A stretch of 64,000 nt of DNA from an uncultured Rhodospira sp. Lineage in GTDB: Bacteria > Pseudomonadota > Alphaproteobacteria > Rhodospirillales > Rhodospirillaceae. The position numbers and the translations under genes are program-made. This document shows, piece by piece, positions 37,454 to 46,648 of the stretch. The notes under the pieces were generated by a model. The model did not search any database and had not been told where the DNA came from. It saw only the letters and a list, made by a program, of their open reading frames with translations. Positions within the stretch are counted from its first letter, which is position 1. Each line of letters opens with the position of its first letter. The stretch is from positions 25,414 to 89,413 of the forward strand of contig NZ_CAKZOT010000081.1 of the NCBI RefSeq assembly GCF_937138205.1. The letters are read 5' to 3'.

Positions 37454-38586
37454 TACCGCGCGACGAAAAGGGTGACCTTTTCGGAGGGCGGCCGGTGCGA
37501 CCGCACCGGCGCCGCGAAGCGGCGGAGCCGCGCGCCCCGAAGGGGCGCTGCGGCGAAAAAAAACAAAGGCTCAACAACGCCGGCTGGGCGTCGTGAAGGC
37601 CGGACGAGTCAATCCTATCGTCGGCCGGTATGACAGGGCTGACCGGAAGGTCGGACGGCCTCCCGTGTTGTAACGCACGCTGATATAACAAGTTGATCGG
37701 CAGAATCGATGCGACCAAAAGGGTTCGCGCGAAAATACCGATTAATCGCACACCACCGCCCCCGCAACCTAGGTTTGGCACGGCGCGTGCAAAAAATCCC
37801 TGTGACAGGGTCGCACCCCCCCCTCCGGCGATCCTGTCACGCGGGGCGTATCCGGCTTTTCCGTGTCCGCGGTCGGATACACCCCAGGTCCCGTTCGACA
37901 TCCGATCCCCGGGGGTTCGGTTACCGGGCTTACGGGTCGGACGGCGGCGCGGGGAACGGTGGTGTCGTTTTGCTCCCTCTCTTCGCCACCCCGTTCCCCG
38001 CCTTCCGCGCTGGCGCGGGTCTTTTGGCCCCACCAAAAACGCCAACGAAAGCGCGAAGTTCAGTCCCTTTCCTCCCACATAAACCAAAGTCCAAGCCAAA
38101 GCACACCCCGCGGCCGCCTCCGGCGGTCGCGGTTTGGTGTTGGCGCAGCGATGCGCGTTTCTTGTGCGCGCACAAATAATCGCGCGACGCATAAAGGCTT
38201 GCACCCATAGCAAAGGTCATATAACAAATCGCCAAACGAAGCAAGCACAAAAATGCTTGCAGGCGAATGTCTTCTTTTTGTTGCCGTTGGCCCGCTCCGT
38301 CAATTTGCATCGCACCTGCCAACCCGCGTGTCATTTTGCGTGGCGCGCGGCGGTCTTGATGCGGACTTCTGTTCTTCTTGGTTTGTTATATCATCGATCA
38401 GCGCACATGGCAACCGATGACGCCACGCGCGGCAAGGCGGCGGCCCGCCACGATACCGCCGCCATGCACGAACAACACGTGATGTCCGGCGGTTCAGGCG
38501 TTACTGTAAGGGGTGCCTCGCGGGGCGCCGGCCCGTCCGGTCCGGTCCGCCCCGCCTCCGGCCCCTGAAGACCGAAGGAGTCCGTC
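37454..38586. other. 1.1-kb intergenic region with AT-rich island and several palindromes
   Basis: No frame here has convincing codon use. I see GTGACAGG / CCTGTCAC (37802-37809, 37833-37840), GTATCCG / CGGATAC (37848-37854, 37874-37880), the perfect 14-bp palindrome TTGTGCGCGCACAA (38162-38175), and GCAAGCA / TGCTTGC (38241-38247, 38254-38260). Positions about 38160-38400 are distinctly AT-rich for this genome. Candidates are a regulatory region for the acyl-CoA dehydrogenase, an unrecognised RNA gene, or the scar of an insertion. Confidence 0.5.
37464..37483 (+). terminator. Hairpin just after galU, possible terminator
   Basis: CGAAAAGG and CCTTTTCG pair around a GTGA tetraloop, 10 nt after the galU stop. 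The T-run lies inside the 3-prime arm rather than after it, so intrinsic termination is uncertain. Several further GC hairpins follow to about 37560. Confidence 0.35.
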
Positions 38587-40383
38587 ATGAGTGTGTTCGC
38601 GGCGCCCCTGGATGATATGCGTTTTGCGCTTGATCTTGCCGGGCTGTCCGACATCGCCGCCCTGCCCCGCTTCGCCGAGGCCACCCCCGACCTGATCGAC
38701 GCGATCCTGGAGGAGGCCGGCAAGTTCGGCGCCGGCGTGCTGGCGCCCCTCAACGAGCCGGGCGACCGCGAGGGCTGCGCGCTGGAGCCGGACGGCACCG
38801 TGCGCCTGCCGGACGGGGCCGCCGAGGCCTATGCCCAGTTCGTCGAGGGGGGCTGGAACAGCCTGCCGTTCAGCCCGGACTACGGCGGCCAGGGCCTGCC
38901 CGGCGTGGTCGGCGCCGCCGTCCAGGAGATCTGGCAGGCCGCCAGCATGGCTTGGGCGCTGTGCCCGCTGTTGACGACCGGCGCCATCGAGGCGCTGTCG
39001 GCCCACGGCACCGACGAGCAGAAGGCGCTCTATCTGCCCAAGCTGGTCAGTGGCGAGTGGACCGGGACCATGAACCTGACCGAATCGCAGGCCGGGTCTG
39101 ATCTCGCCCAGTTGCGGTGCAAGGCCGAACCGGCCCCGGACCTGGGCGAGGGGATGTACCGCATCCACGGCCAGAAGATCTTCATCACCCACGGCGACCA
39201 CGAGTTGGCCGAGAACATCTGTCATCTGGTGCTGGCGCGTCTGCCCGACGCGCCGCCAGGGGTGCATGGAATCTCGTTGTTCCTGGTGCCGAAGGTCCTG
39301 GTCAATCCTGACGGATCGCTGGGTGAGAAGAACGACGTCAAGGCGGTGTCGCTGGAACACAAGCTGGGCATTCACGGCAGCCCCACCTGCGTCATGGCCT
39401 TCGGTGATGACGCCGGCGCGGTCGGCACCCTGATCGGCGCCCCCCACCACGGGCTGGCCTGCATGTTCACCATGATGAACAACGCCCGCCTGAACATCGG
39501 CCTGCAGGGCGTCGGCATCGCCGAACGGGCCTATCAGCAGGCCGTCGCCTACGCCCACGAGCGCGTGCAGGGCGTCAACATCGCCGCCCCCAAGGACGGT
39601 CCCGTCACCATCATCCACCACCCGCATGTGCGGCGGATGCTGTTGACCATGCGCGCCAAGACCCAGGCCGCGCGGGCGCTGACCTACTACGCCGTGGCCC
39701 AGGCCGACATCGTGCGCGCCCACCCCGACGAGGCCGTGCAGGCGGCGGCCCACGCCCGCCAGGACCTGTTGACGCCGGTGGTCAAGGCGTGGTGCACCGA
39801 GGTCGGCTTCGAGGTGGCCGACCTGGGCGTGCAGGTGCACGGCGGCACCGGCTACATCGAGGAAACGGGCGCGTCCCAGCATCTGCGCGACGCCCGCATC
39901 TGCCGCATCTATGAGGGCACCAACGGCATCCAGGCCATGGACCTCGTGGGCCGCAAGATCCTGCGCGACAAGGGCGCGGCGGCCCGGACTCTGTTCGAGG
40001 AAATGCGCGCGACCCAGGCGGCGCTGGCGACGGCGCCGGACGATGTGGCGGGCATGGCCAGGGCGTTCGCGTCCGCCCTGGACGACCTGGAGGAGACCAC
40101 GGCCTGGTTGCTGGGGCACACCTCGCCGGCCTCGGCACAGGCGGCCTGTATGCCCTACACCCTGCTGTTCGGGGTGGCCGCCGGCGGCTGGATGATGATG
40201 AGGGGCGCGCTGGAGGCCCGCCGGCGCCTCGACGCCGGCGAGGGCAACCCGGCCCTCTGGACCGCGAAAATCGACACGGCCCAGTTCTATGCCGGCGCCA
40301 TCCTGCCGTTCACCCGCGCCCACCGGGCGGCGGCCGAGGCCGGGCCGGACAGCCTGATGGCGATGGCGGAGGACGCTTTCTAA
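38587..40383 (+). CDS. Acyl-CoA dehydrogenase, DmdC-like long form
   Basis: This 598-residue FAD enzyme oxidises acyl-CoA to enoyl-CoA. It is the long type, with an N-terminal extension and a C-terminal helical domain, as in 3-methylmercaptopropionyl-CoA dehydrogenases. MNLTESQAGSDLAQLR and YRIHGQKIFITHGDHE mark the FAD-binding middle. YEGTNGIQAMDLVGRK carries the catalytic base region. AAGGAG lies upstream of the ATG. The physiological substrate cannot be read from sequence; these enzymes also serve general fatty-acid oxidation. Confidence 0.88.
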   Translation: MSVFAAPLDDMRFALDLAGLSDIAALPRFAEATPDLIDAILEEAGKFGAGVLAPLNEPGDREGCALEPDGTVRLPDGAAEAYAQFVEGGWNSLPFSPDYGGQGLPGVVGAAVQEIWQAASMAWALCPLLTTGAIEALSAHGTDEQKALYLPKLVSGEWTGTMNLTESQAGSDLAQLRCKAEPAPDLGEGMYRIHGQKIFITHGDHELAENICHLVLARLPDAPPGVHGISLFLVPKVLVNPDGSLGEKNDVKAVSLEHKLGIHGSPTCVMAFGDDAGAVGTLIGAPHHGLACMFTMMNNARLNIGLQGVGIAERAYQQAVAYAHERVQGVNIAAPKDGPVTIIHHPHVRRMLLTMRAKTQAARALTYYAVAQADIVRAHPDEAVQAAAHARQDLLTPVVKAWCTEVGFEVADLGVQVHGGTGYIEETGASQHLRDARICRIYEGTNGIQAMDLVGRKILRDKGAAARTLFEEMRATQAALATAPDDVAGMARAFASALDDLEETTAWLLGHTSPASAQAACMPYTLLFGVAAGGWMMMRGALEARRRLDAGEGNPALWTAKIDTAQFYAGAILPFTRAHRAAAEAGPDSLMAMAEDAF

Positions 40384-40503
40384 ACGTCGCCACAAAAGTT
40401 GCGGGCTTTGTCTCTTTCTCCACCCGCGACCCCGTGCCTCGTGCTATGATCCCGGGGAGACCAGAACGGGACTCCCCGGGACAAAGCCGGGCGGAGGGGG
40501 ACC

Positions 40504-41286
40504 ATGGCCGACGACATCGGACAGGCCGCGCCGCCAGAGGCGGTGGTGTGGCAGCAACAAAGGCGTCAGGATCCGCGCGACGGCAGGAAACAGGGGCGCA
40601 CCGCGTTCGCGCGGGCGGCCGAGGTGTACGAGCGCTACGGCGCCGACCCCGGCGAGCCGTCGGACTCCGTCTCGGTGCAGGGCATTCCGCCGGAGGAGTT
40701 GACACCGGCGGTGCGTCGCGCCCTGAGCCGGCTGATCAGCGAGGTGGACCGCCTGCGCCGCGCCCTGGCCGAGCGCGCGCCGTCCGGGCTGGTCGCGCCG
40801 CATCCGTTCGAGGCCGATCAAGGTGATGACGCGCGGCCCGAGTCGCGCGCCGGTCTGCTTGATCCCGCCGCCTTGGAAGAGACCTTGCACGCCCGCCTGG
40901 CCGCCATGACCAGCGGCAAGACCGGTCTGGCGGTGGCGTTTCTGTACATGGCGAACTACGAGGACGTGCGGGTCCGCCACGGCATCGCGGCGGCCGAGGC
41001 GGCGCGGCGGGCGATGGTCGACGCCCTGGCCGACGCGCGCGACGAGCCCGAGGCGATGGGATCGACCGGCGGCGCCAGCGTGGTGGTGCTGGTGCCCTTT
41101 GATGGCGATGTGGAGCACCTGTGGGCGCGCGCCCGGGCGCTCGGCCGCGCCGCCGAGGTCCACCTGGCCTGGCAGGGCGGGATGGTGCCCGTGCACCCGC
41201 TGATCGGGGTTCACGTCGTCCGCCGGGGCGAGAACCCGGCCGACATCCTCTGGCAGGCCGAACGCGCCGCCCGGCGGATCGGGTGA
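40504..41286 (+). CDS. Degenerate GGDEF-like domain protein
   Basis: This 260-residue cytoplasmic protein has a charged N-terminal half with a short coiled coil (RRALSRLISEVDRLRRAL) and a C-terminal domain (about 115-260) with the strand-helix order of a nucleotide cyclase. Examples are TGLAVAFLYMANYEDVRVRHG, SVVVLVPFDGDVEHLW and ADILWQAERAARRIG. Where GGDEF should stand it has GGASV, so it is probably not catalytic. It may bind nucleotide or a partner. GGAGGGGG precedes the ATG. Confidence 0.6.
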   Translation: MADDIGQAAPPEAVVWQQQRRQDPRDGRKQGRTAFARAAEVYERYGADPGEPSDSVSVQGIPPEELTPAVRRALSRLISEVDRLRRALAERAPSGLVAPHPFEADQGDDARPESRAGLLDPAALEETLHARLAAMTSGKTGLAVAFLYMANYEDVRVRHGIAAAEAARRAMVDALADARDEPEAMGSTGGASVVVLVPFDGDVEHLWARARALGRAAEVHLAWQGGMVPVHPLIGVHVVRRGENPADILWQAERAARRIG

Positions 41287-41347
41287 GGGATCGGACGCCG
41301 ATCCGGGCTATACCGGCGCGACGACTTGAACGGGCCGCCTATCGCCC

Positions 41348-41962
41348 CTACTCCGCCGCCAGCCAGGGGAACTGCCGCGCCCGCGTCTGTTCGAACGCGG
41401 TGATGGCGTCTTCCTTCTCCAGCGTCAGGCCGATGTCGTCCAGGCCGTTGAGCAGGCAATGCTTGCGGAACGGGTCGATGTCGAAGCGCACCACGCCGCC
41501 GTCCGGCCCCCGGATCTCCTGCGCCTCCAGGTCCACCGTCACCGTGGCGTTGGCGCCGCGCTGGGCGTCGTCCATCAGCTTGTCCACGTCCTCCTGCGGC
41601 AGGCGGATCGGCAGAATGCCGTTCTTGAAGCAGTTGTTATAGAAGATGTCGGCGAAGCTGGGGGCGATGATGCAGCGGATGCCGAAGTCCAGCAGCGCCC
41701 ACGGCGCGTGCTCGCGCGACGAGCCGCACCCGAAGTTGTCGCCGGCCACCAGGATCGAGGCCTTGCGATAGGCGGGCTGGTTCAGCACGAATTCCGGCCG
41801 TTCCTTTCCATCATCGTCAAATCGCATCTCGTAGAACACACTTTTGCCCAAGCCGGTGCGTTTGATGGTCTTCAGGAACTGCTTGGGGATGATCATGTCG
41901 GTGTCGACATTGACGATGGCCAGCGGCGCGGCGACGCCGGTCAGGGTGGTGAACGGCTGCAT
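41348..41962 (-). CDS. leuD: 3-isopropylmalate dehydratase small subunit
   Basis: This 204-residue protein pairs with LeuC to isomerise 2- to 3-isopropylmalate in leucine synthesis. [16 protein letters not shown] and [21 protein letters not shown] are the hallmark motifs. The large subunit is not in the window. leuA lies about 5 kb away on the other strand. The start is only about 12 bp from the divergent pbpC start, so their regulatory signals must overlap coding sequence. Confidence 0.95.
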   Translation of the reverse strand: MQPFTTLTGVAAPLAIVNVDTDMIIPKQFLKTIKRTGLGKSVFYEMRFDDDGKERPEFVLNQPAYRKASILVAGDNFGCGSSREHAPWALLDFGIRCIIAPSFADIFYNNCFKNGILPIRLPQEDVDKLMDDAQRGANATVTVDLEAQEIRGPDGGVVRFDIDPFRKHCLLNGLDDIGLTLEKEDAITAFEQTRARQFPWLAAE

Positions 41963-41974
41963 GGGGGTCCTCTC

Positions 41975-44110
41975 GTGATCGGGTCTCGTCGCCCCTTTCT
42001 AGCGCGGGCGCGCGCGGCCGCAAAGCCCGTCGCGTTGGCGGCCTGCGTGCTGGTGGTCGCGGGCGTGGCCGGCGCCCTGGCGCTCGACCGCCTGCACCCG
42101 CCCGACCTGCGCCGGCTGGCGCCGACGGTGACGGTGACGGCGCGGGACGGGCAGGTCTTGCGCGGGTTCCTCAGCCCCGACGAGACGTGGCGGCTGCCGA
42201 CCACCCGGGCCGACGTCGATCCGCTGTATCTGGCCACGCTGATGGCCTACGAGGACAAGCGGTTCCCCTGGCACCCGGGGGTGGACCCGCTGGCGGTGGT
42301 CCGCGCCACGGCGCAGGCCGCGTGGCACGGCGAGGTCGTCTCCGGCGCGTCGACCCTGTCCATGCAGGCGGCCCGCCTGCTGGAGCCGCGCCCGCGCACG
42401 CTGTCCTCGAAACTGATCGAGATGGCCCGGGCGCTGCAACTGACGGCGCATCTGGGCCGCGACGGCGTGCTGAACGCCTATCTCACGCTGGCCCCCTTCG
42501 GCGGCAACATCGAGGGCGTGCGGGCGGCGGCGCTGGCCTGGTGGGGCAAGGAGCCGCGCCGGCTCACCCCCGGGCAGGCGGCGCTGCTGGTGGCGCTGCC
42601 GCAGAACCCCACGGCGTGGCGCCCCGACCGCCACCCGCAGGCGGCGCGGGCGGCGCGGTCCAAGGTGCTACGGCGCATGGTGGGCGCCGGGGTGCTGACC
42701 GCCGCCCAGGCGCGCGAGGCCGAGGCCGAGCCGCTGCCCGACGTGCGCCAGCCCATGCCCCTGCTGGCGGCGCACGTGGCGCGGCGGCTGGCGGCGGCGC
42801 GCGACCCGGCCGACCCGCCGGTGATCCCGACCACGCTGGACGCCGCCCTTCAGGCCAGGGTCGAGTCCCTGGTGCGCGCCCACGCGGACAGCCTGGGCGA
42901 TCGCGTGTCCGTCGCCGCCCTGGTGGTCGAGGCACCCACCGGCGCGGCCCGCGCCTGGGTCGGCTCGCCCGGCCTGCTGGACACGCAACGGCGGGGCGCC
43001 ATCGACATGACCCAGGCGCCGCGCTCGCCCGGGTCGGCCCTGAAACCGCTGATCTACGGCATGGCGTTCGAGGACGGCCTGCTGCATCCGCTGACCGAGA
43101 TTGATGACCGGCCAATGAGGTTCGGCGGCGGGTATACGCCCGAGAACTTCGGCTTCGCCCATCACGGCCGGGTGACGGCGGCGGAGGCGCTGCGGCGCTC
43201 GTTGAACGTGCCGGCGGTGGCGGTGCTGGACCGCGTGGGACCGATGCGCTTCGCCGCCCGCCTGACCGAGGCCGGAGTGACCCCGCGCCGCCGGGGCGGG
43301 CTCGGCACGCCGGGTCTGCCGCTGGCGCTGGGCGGGCTGGGGGTGACGCTGGAGGAACTGGTGGGGCTGTACGCCACGATGGCCGCCGGCGGCGAGCGCC
43401 GCACGGTTCGGGTTCAGCCGACCCCGCCGGACACGGACGACCCGGTGCGCATCCTGTCCGAGGCCGCCGCGTGGCAGGTGCGGGCCATCCTGGCCGAGGC
43501 GCCGCCGGCCGCCGGCTTCGCGCCCGACGATGCCACCCGGGGTGGGCGCGCGGTGGCGTTCAAGACCGGCACGTCGTACGGGTTCCGCGACGCCTGGGCC
43601 ATCGGCCTGGACGGCGACCACGTCATCGGCGTGTGGGTGGGCCGCGCCGACGGCACGCCCATTCCCGGCCACATCGGCCGCGACACGGCGGCGCCGCTCA
43701 TGCGGGCGCTGTTCGATCTGCTGCCATCGCCGCGCCATCCGGTGCCGGGGCCACCCCCGCCCGGGCTGCTGGCGGTGGCCAGCCCCGCCGACCTGCCGCC
43801 GCCGCTGCGCCGCCTGACCGCGCCGGACGCCGGCCGGCGGCTGACCGGGCCGGGGACCGGGGCCGATCCCCTGCGGCTGCGTTTCCCGCCGGACGGTGCT
43901 ACCCTCGATTGGGACCAGGCGGCGCTCGGCTTGGTGCTGGAGGCCGACGGCGGCCGCCGCCCCTATGCCTGGCTGGTCAACGGCCGTCCGCTGGAGACCG
44001 CGCCCTGGCACCGGGGCGCCCAATGGCGGCCGGACGGACGCGGGCAGGCGCGGGTGACGGTGGTCGATGCCGCCGGCCGCTCCGCCGCCGCCGAGATCTG
44101 GCTGCAGTAG
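41975..44110 (+). CDS. pbpC: Penicillin-binding protein 1C, bifunctional peptidoglycan synthase
   Basis: The GTG start at 41975 gives 711 residues, with a short Arg-rich cytoplasmic tail and one membrane anchor ([19 protein letters not shown]). The glycosyltransferase domain has [16 protein letters not shown] and [15 protein letters not shown]. The transpeptidase domain has the nucleophile in SPGSALKP, then SLN, then [14 protein letters not shown]-terminal beta domain of PBP1C type completes the chain (about 620-711). A small RBS (GGGGG) overlaps the leuD start region. Confidence 0.93.
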   Translation: MIGSRRPFLARARAAAKPVALAACVLVVAGVAGALALDRLHPPDLRRLAPTVTVTARDGQVLRGFLSPDETWRLPTTRADVDPLYLATLMAYEDKRFPWHPGVDPLAVVRATAQAAWHGEVVSGASTLSMQAARLLEPRPRTLSSKLIEMARALQLTAHLGRDGVLNAYLTLAPFGGNIEGVRAAALAWWGKEPRRLTPGQAALLVALPQNPTAWRPDRHPQAARAARSKVLRRMVGAGVLTAAQAREAEAEPLPDVRQPMPLLAAHVARRLAAARDPADPPVIPTTLDAALQARVESLVRAHADSLGDRVSVAALVVEAPTGAARAWVGSPGLLDTQRRGAIDMTQAPRSPGSALKPLIYGMAFEDGLLHPLTEIDDRPMRFGGGYTPENFGFAHHGRVTAAEALRRSLNVPAVAVLDRVGPMRFAARLTEAGVTPRRRGGLGTPGLPLALGGLGVTLEELVGLYATMAAGGERRTVRVQPTPPDTDDPVRILSEAAAWQVRAILAEAPPAAGFAPDDATRGGRAVAFKTGTSYGFRDAWAIGLDGDHVIGVWVGRADGTPIPGHIGRDTAAPLMRALFDLLPSPRHPVPGPPPPGLLAVASPADLPPPLRRLTAPDAGRRLTGPGTGADPLRLRFPPDGATLDWDQAALGLVLEADGGRRPYAWLVNGRPLETAPWHRGAQWRPDGRGQARVTVVDAAGRSAAAEIWLQ

Positions 44111-44257
44111 AGGCTGGCGATTAGGGTCGGGCCTCTCTGGCCGATGGTCCGCGCCTTTTCGCGGCAAGGTTGAGGTTGGTGCGTCCTTACGTGGTTCCCG
44201 GGCGTGTTCGCCCTGTCAAAGGGGCTCCTTGAGGACGGAGATGTCAAATGCCGAAAA

Positions 44258-44354
44258 GGCATATTCACTTGGCTCCGGTAGAGGCGCGATCTGGTACGAT
44301 GGGACACTCGTCCAGCACACCATGTTGGGTTTGCCGGAGCCAAGTGAATAAGCC
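44258..44354. repeat. 97-nt inverted-repeat element, copy B
   Basis: TATTCACTTGGCTCCGG at 44262-44278 pairs perfectly with CCGGAGCCAAGTGAATA at 44334-44350. The stem extends to GGC / GCC at the ends with one mismatch. Length and ends match copy A at 4161-4257, and the core shares ACGATGG and CGTCCA. The arms differ in sequence but keep pairing. On the minus strand the stem runs into TTTT. The element lies 55 nt before the next gene start. Confidence 0.6.
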
Positions 44355-44408
44355 GGTGCTGAAACCGTCAGATATCCCTTCGGTTCATAGAGTCTAGTGG
44401 CCGCGTTC

Positions 44409-45443
44409 ATGCATCTCACCCAAGTCCTGGCCGGCGCGGCCCACGGCGGCGCCGAGACCTTTTTCTCCACGCTGGCTGTCGCCCTGCAGCAGGACGGCGT
44501 CGACCAGTCGCTGGTCGTTCGCCCGCACGTGCACCGGGTCGACGCCCTGCGCGCGGCCGGCTGCCGGGTCGAGACCGCGCCGTTCGGCGGTCGCCTGGAC
44601 CTGCGCACGCCCGGCCTTCTGCGCCGCCACCTGCGGTCCCACGAGGCCACGGTGGCACTGTCCTGGATGAACCGGGCGGCGTCGAAACTGCCGGCCGGGC
44701 CGTGGATCCGCGCCGCTCGCCTGGGCGGGTACTACGACCTGAAGTACTACCGGGGCTTTGACCACCTGATCGCGGTCACCCCCGGCATCCGCCGCCACAT
44801 CCTGGACGGCGGTTGGCCGGACCACCGCGTCCATTACATTCCCAATTTTTGCGTCGTCGATGAGACGGCGATCCCTGTGCCGCGCGCCGAATACGACACG
44901 CCCGAGGCCGCACCGCTGCTTCTGGCCCTGGGGCGGCTGCACCCGGTCAAGGGGCTGGACGTGCTGCTGCACGCCCTGGCCGACGTGCCGGGCGCCTGGC
45001 TGTGGATCGCCGGCGAGGGACCCGAGCGGGCGGCGCTGGAGGCCCTGGCGGAGAGGCTCGATGTCGCCGGGCGGGTGCGCTTCCTGGGCTGGCGCGACGA
45101 CCGCACGGCGCTGATGCGCGCCGCCGATCTCGTGGTGTTTCCCTCGCGCTTCGAACCCTTCGGCACGGTCACGGTCGAGGCGTGGGCGCACGCCAGGCCG
45201 CTGGTGGTGGCCGACGCCGCCGGCCCGGCCGAGACCGTGCGCGACGGGGACGACGCCCTGCTGGTGCCCAGGGACGACGCCGCCGCCCTGGCCGGCGCCA
45301 TCCGCCGGGTGCTGGAGGCGCCGGATCTGGCCGCGCATCTGGTCGGGCGCGGCCTGGAGCGCGTCGCCGTCGACTTTTCACGCGAGGCCGTCTTGGCCCG
45401 CTATCGGGCGGTGCTGGCGGGGATGGCGCGCAGGGGCGGTTAA
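44409..45443 (+). CDS. Family 4 glycosyltransferase
   Basis: This 344-residue GT-B enzyme starts MHLTQVLAGAAHGGAETFFS. The donor-domain motifs LLALGRLHPVKGLDVLLHAL, FLGWRDDRTALMRAADLVVFPSRFEPFGTVTVEAWA (the E-x7-E region) and AGPAETVRDGDDALLVP are clear. I use the ATG at 44409 over the upstream GTG because it gives the standard family N-terminus. Its end overlaps the convergent cNMP-binding gene by 4 bp. It probably acts in lipopolysaccharide or capsule assembly. Confidence 0.9.
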   Translation: MHLTQVLAGAAHGGAETFFSTLAVALQQDGVDQSLVVRPHVHRVDALRAAGCRVETAPFGGRLDLRTPGLLRRHLRSHEATVALSWMNRAASKLPAGPWIRAARLGGYYDLKYYRGFDHLIAVTPGIRRHILDGGWPDHRVHYIPNFCVVDETAIPVPRAEYDTPEAAPLLLALGRLHPVKGLDVLLHALADVPGAWLWIAGEGPERAALEALAERLDVAGRVRFLGWRDDRTALMRAADLVVFPSRFEPFGTVTVEAWAHARPLVVADAAGPAETVRDGDDALLVPRDDAAALAGAIRRVLEAPDLAAHLVGRGLERVAVDFSREAVLARYRAVLAGMARRGG

Positions 45444-45847
45444 CGGATCCCCAGCGTCAGGCGCACGTTCTCCGCGTTAAGGGTGCGAATGATGTTCGTG
45501 AACCGTTCCAGGATCATGCGGATGACAGGATCGGTGCGCGCGAGATGAAACTCGAACGCCGCTTTCGGAACCACCGTCAGGACCGACGGCTCCAGGGCGC
45601 GGACGGTGGCGCTGCGGGGCTGGTCGTCGATCAGGGCCATCTCGCCCAGCAGGGTGCCGGCCTCGACCACGGCGATCACCACTTCGGCACCGCCGACCCG
45701 GCGCGAGATCTCCAACTTGCCGGAGCGCACCACGTAGGCGCGGTCGCCCGCGTCTCCCTCGTGAAACAACGTCTGCCCGGCGTCCAGTTCGATCTCGTAT
45801 TGGTCACCGGGCGCGCCAACGCCCGGCACCGGTGTCAGGTCGTTCAC
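45440..45847 (-). CDS. Single-domain cyclic-nucleotide-binding protein
   Basis: This 135-residue protein consists of one cNMP-binding beta-roll. LDAGQTLFHEGDAGDRAYVV, GTLLGEMALIDDQPRSATVRA (phosphate-binding cassette, with the GEMAL and RSA residues) and a C-terminal helix are present. There is no DNA-binding helix-turn-helix, so it is not a CRP-type regulator. It probably acts by binding a partner protein when cAMP or cGMP rises. Confidence 0.88.
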   Translation of the reverse strand: MNDLTPVPGVGAPGDQYEIELDAGQTLFHEGDAGDRAYVVRSGKLEISRRVGGAEVVIAVVEAGTLLGEMALIDDQPRSATVRALEPSVLTVVPKAAFEFHLARTDPVIRMILERFTNIIRTLNAENVRLTLGIR

Positions 45848-46086
45848 CGTTCGGCCTCCACATCCCCGCCGCGCGGTCCCTTTTTTTTGCGCACGGTCGT
45901 AACTTTAGCGCCATCGAATAGACATGACCAGATGGCGCGTCGACAGGGGCCGCACCGCGACGACCAGTGTGGCAAATTGGCGTGCGTCCACCGGACGAGA
46001 GGTCCGTCCATGCGCGACCGAAAGTGTCAATAGCACGTGAAGATGTCAGGTTTTCATAGCACATCAAATGTCCGCTGCTGATGTTG

Positions 46087-46137
46087 GGCCTGTGGGGTTG
46101 TGGGCGGCGCGAAGCGGCGTCCACAAATCCACAGGCC
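46087..46137. repeat. Long hairpin, GGCCTGTGG / CCACAGGCC
   Basis: The outer arms at 46087-46095 and 46129-46137 are perfect. Inner arms TTGTGG (46098-46103) and CCACAA (46121-46126) extend the stem, with a GC-rich tip. It could be the end of a mobile element or a factor-dependent terminator on either strand. Confidence 0.55.
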
Positions 46138-46289
46138 GGGCCGCCGAGCGGAGTTAAGCGGCCTGTCTGCCATCGGCGTCCGCAAGAAGGGTGCCGTCGT
46201 CGGTGTAGCGGGCCAGGTAGCGCGGCCCATGAAAGGTTGTGAGCCCTCCGGCCGGGTAGCGCCTGACGCAGCCCGACTTTTTTTTTGTG

Positions 46290-46318
46290 TTGACGGCGGC
46301 GCCCGGCTTGCCCATCGT
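46290..46318 (+). promoter_or_regulatory. Candidate leu promoter
   Basis: TTGACG at 46290-46295 is followed after 17 nt by a weak -10 (CATCGT, 46313-46318). The predicted start of transcription, about 7 nt on, coincides with the A of the leader-peptide ATG at 46325. This fits a leaderless leader transcript. Confidence 0.45.
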
Positions 46319-46324
46319 GGCCGC

Positions 46325-46396
46325 ATGATCACGACCTTGCCCATCAAGACGCTGGCCCTACGCCTGGACCTGCTACTGGCTCTAACCCGCCGGTAA
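46325..46396 (+). CDS. leuL: Leucine-rich leader peptide of the leuA attenuator
   Basis: The frame encodes 23 residues ending LRLDLLLALTRR, with 8 leucines, three of them as CTA, a codon rare in this GC-rich genome. No Shine-Dalgarno precedes the ATG. The promoter geometry places the transcript start at the ATG itself, as reported for rhizobial trp leaders. Downstream inverted repeats precede leuA. I infer that slow translation at Leu/CTA codons under leucine shortage prevents terminator formation and raises leuA expression. Confidence 0.65.
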   Translation: MITTLPIKTLALRLDLLLALTRR

Positions 46397-46529
46397 GCCC
46401 GTTGCCGCGCCCGCGCGGCGCCGTCCAGAGACCACCGTCCCGCAAGGTTCCGTTCCCATGATCCCCGCCATGCGCAGTCCGGCCGCCTCCGGTCGTTTGA
46501 CGTCCATCCGCACCCTGCGACTAGCCTGC

Positions 46530-46566
46530 GGTCGCCGGCCGCGTCTTGCGTGGCCCGCCGGCGACC
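46530..46566 (+). terminator. Attenuator hairpin before leuA
   Basis: GGTCGCCGGC (46530-46539) and GCCGGCGACC (46557-46566) form a perfect 10-bp stem between the leucine leader and leuA. No long T-run follows, so it may be an antiterminator or a factor-assisted terminator rather than a classical one. Confidence 0.45.
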
Positions 46567-46648
46567 GTATCGCGGCCACCGATCTCCTCGTGTAGACTGA
46601 GCCCAAATCGCGCCCCGAAAGGCGCCCCGCGACGACCGGAGAGTTTCC

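Larger units (their letters stand above)
45848..46324. other. Intergenic region upstream of the leucine leader, with possible IS21-type end
   Basis: No gene is supported. At about 46023-46075 two imperfect 21-bp direct repeats occur (TCAATAGCACGTGAAGATGTC and TTCATAGCACATCAAATGTCC). They lie close to a strong hairpin at 46087-46137 and resemble the repeated termini of IS21-family elements, but no transposase remains. A 53-codon minus-strand frame (46154-46315) is present but overlaps the leu promoter, and I do not trust it. Confidence 0.35.

Noticed and set aside
37428..38213. Long minus-strand open frame in the galU-acyl-CoA dehydrogenase gap
   Set aside because: Codon use is inconsistent, it runs through multiple stems and overlaps the galU end, and no domain is recognisable.
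44067..44351. 94-codon frame across hairpin element B
   Set aside because: Most of it is the pbpC tail in another frame plus the inverted repeat; the similar peptides on both strands are a consequence of the palindrome.
46154..46315. 53-codon minus-strand frame upstream of leuA
   Set aside because: It overlaps the leu promoter, contains a poly-A codon run and has no clear ribosome site; kept only as a note.
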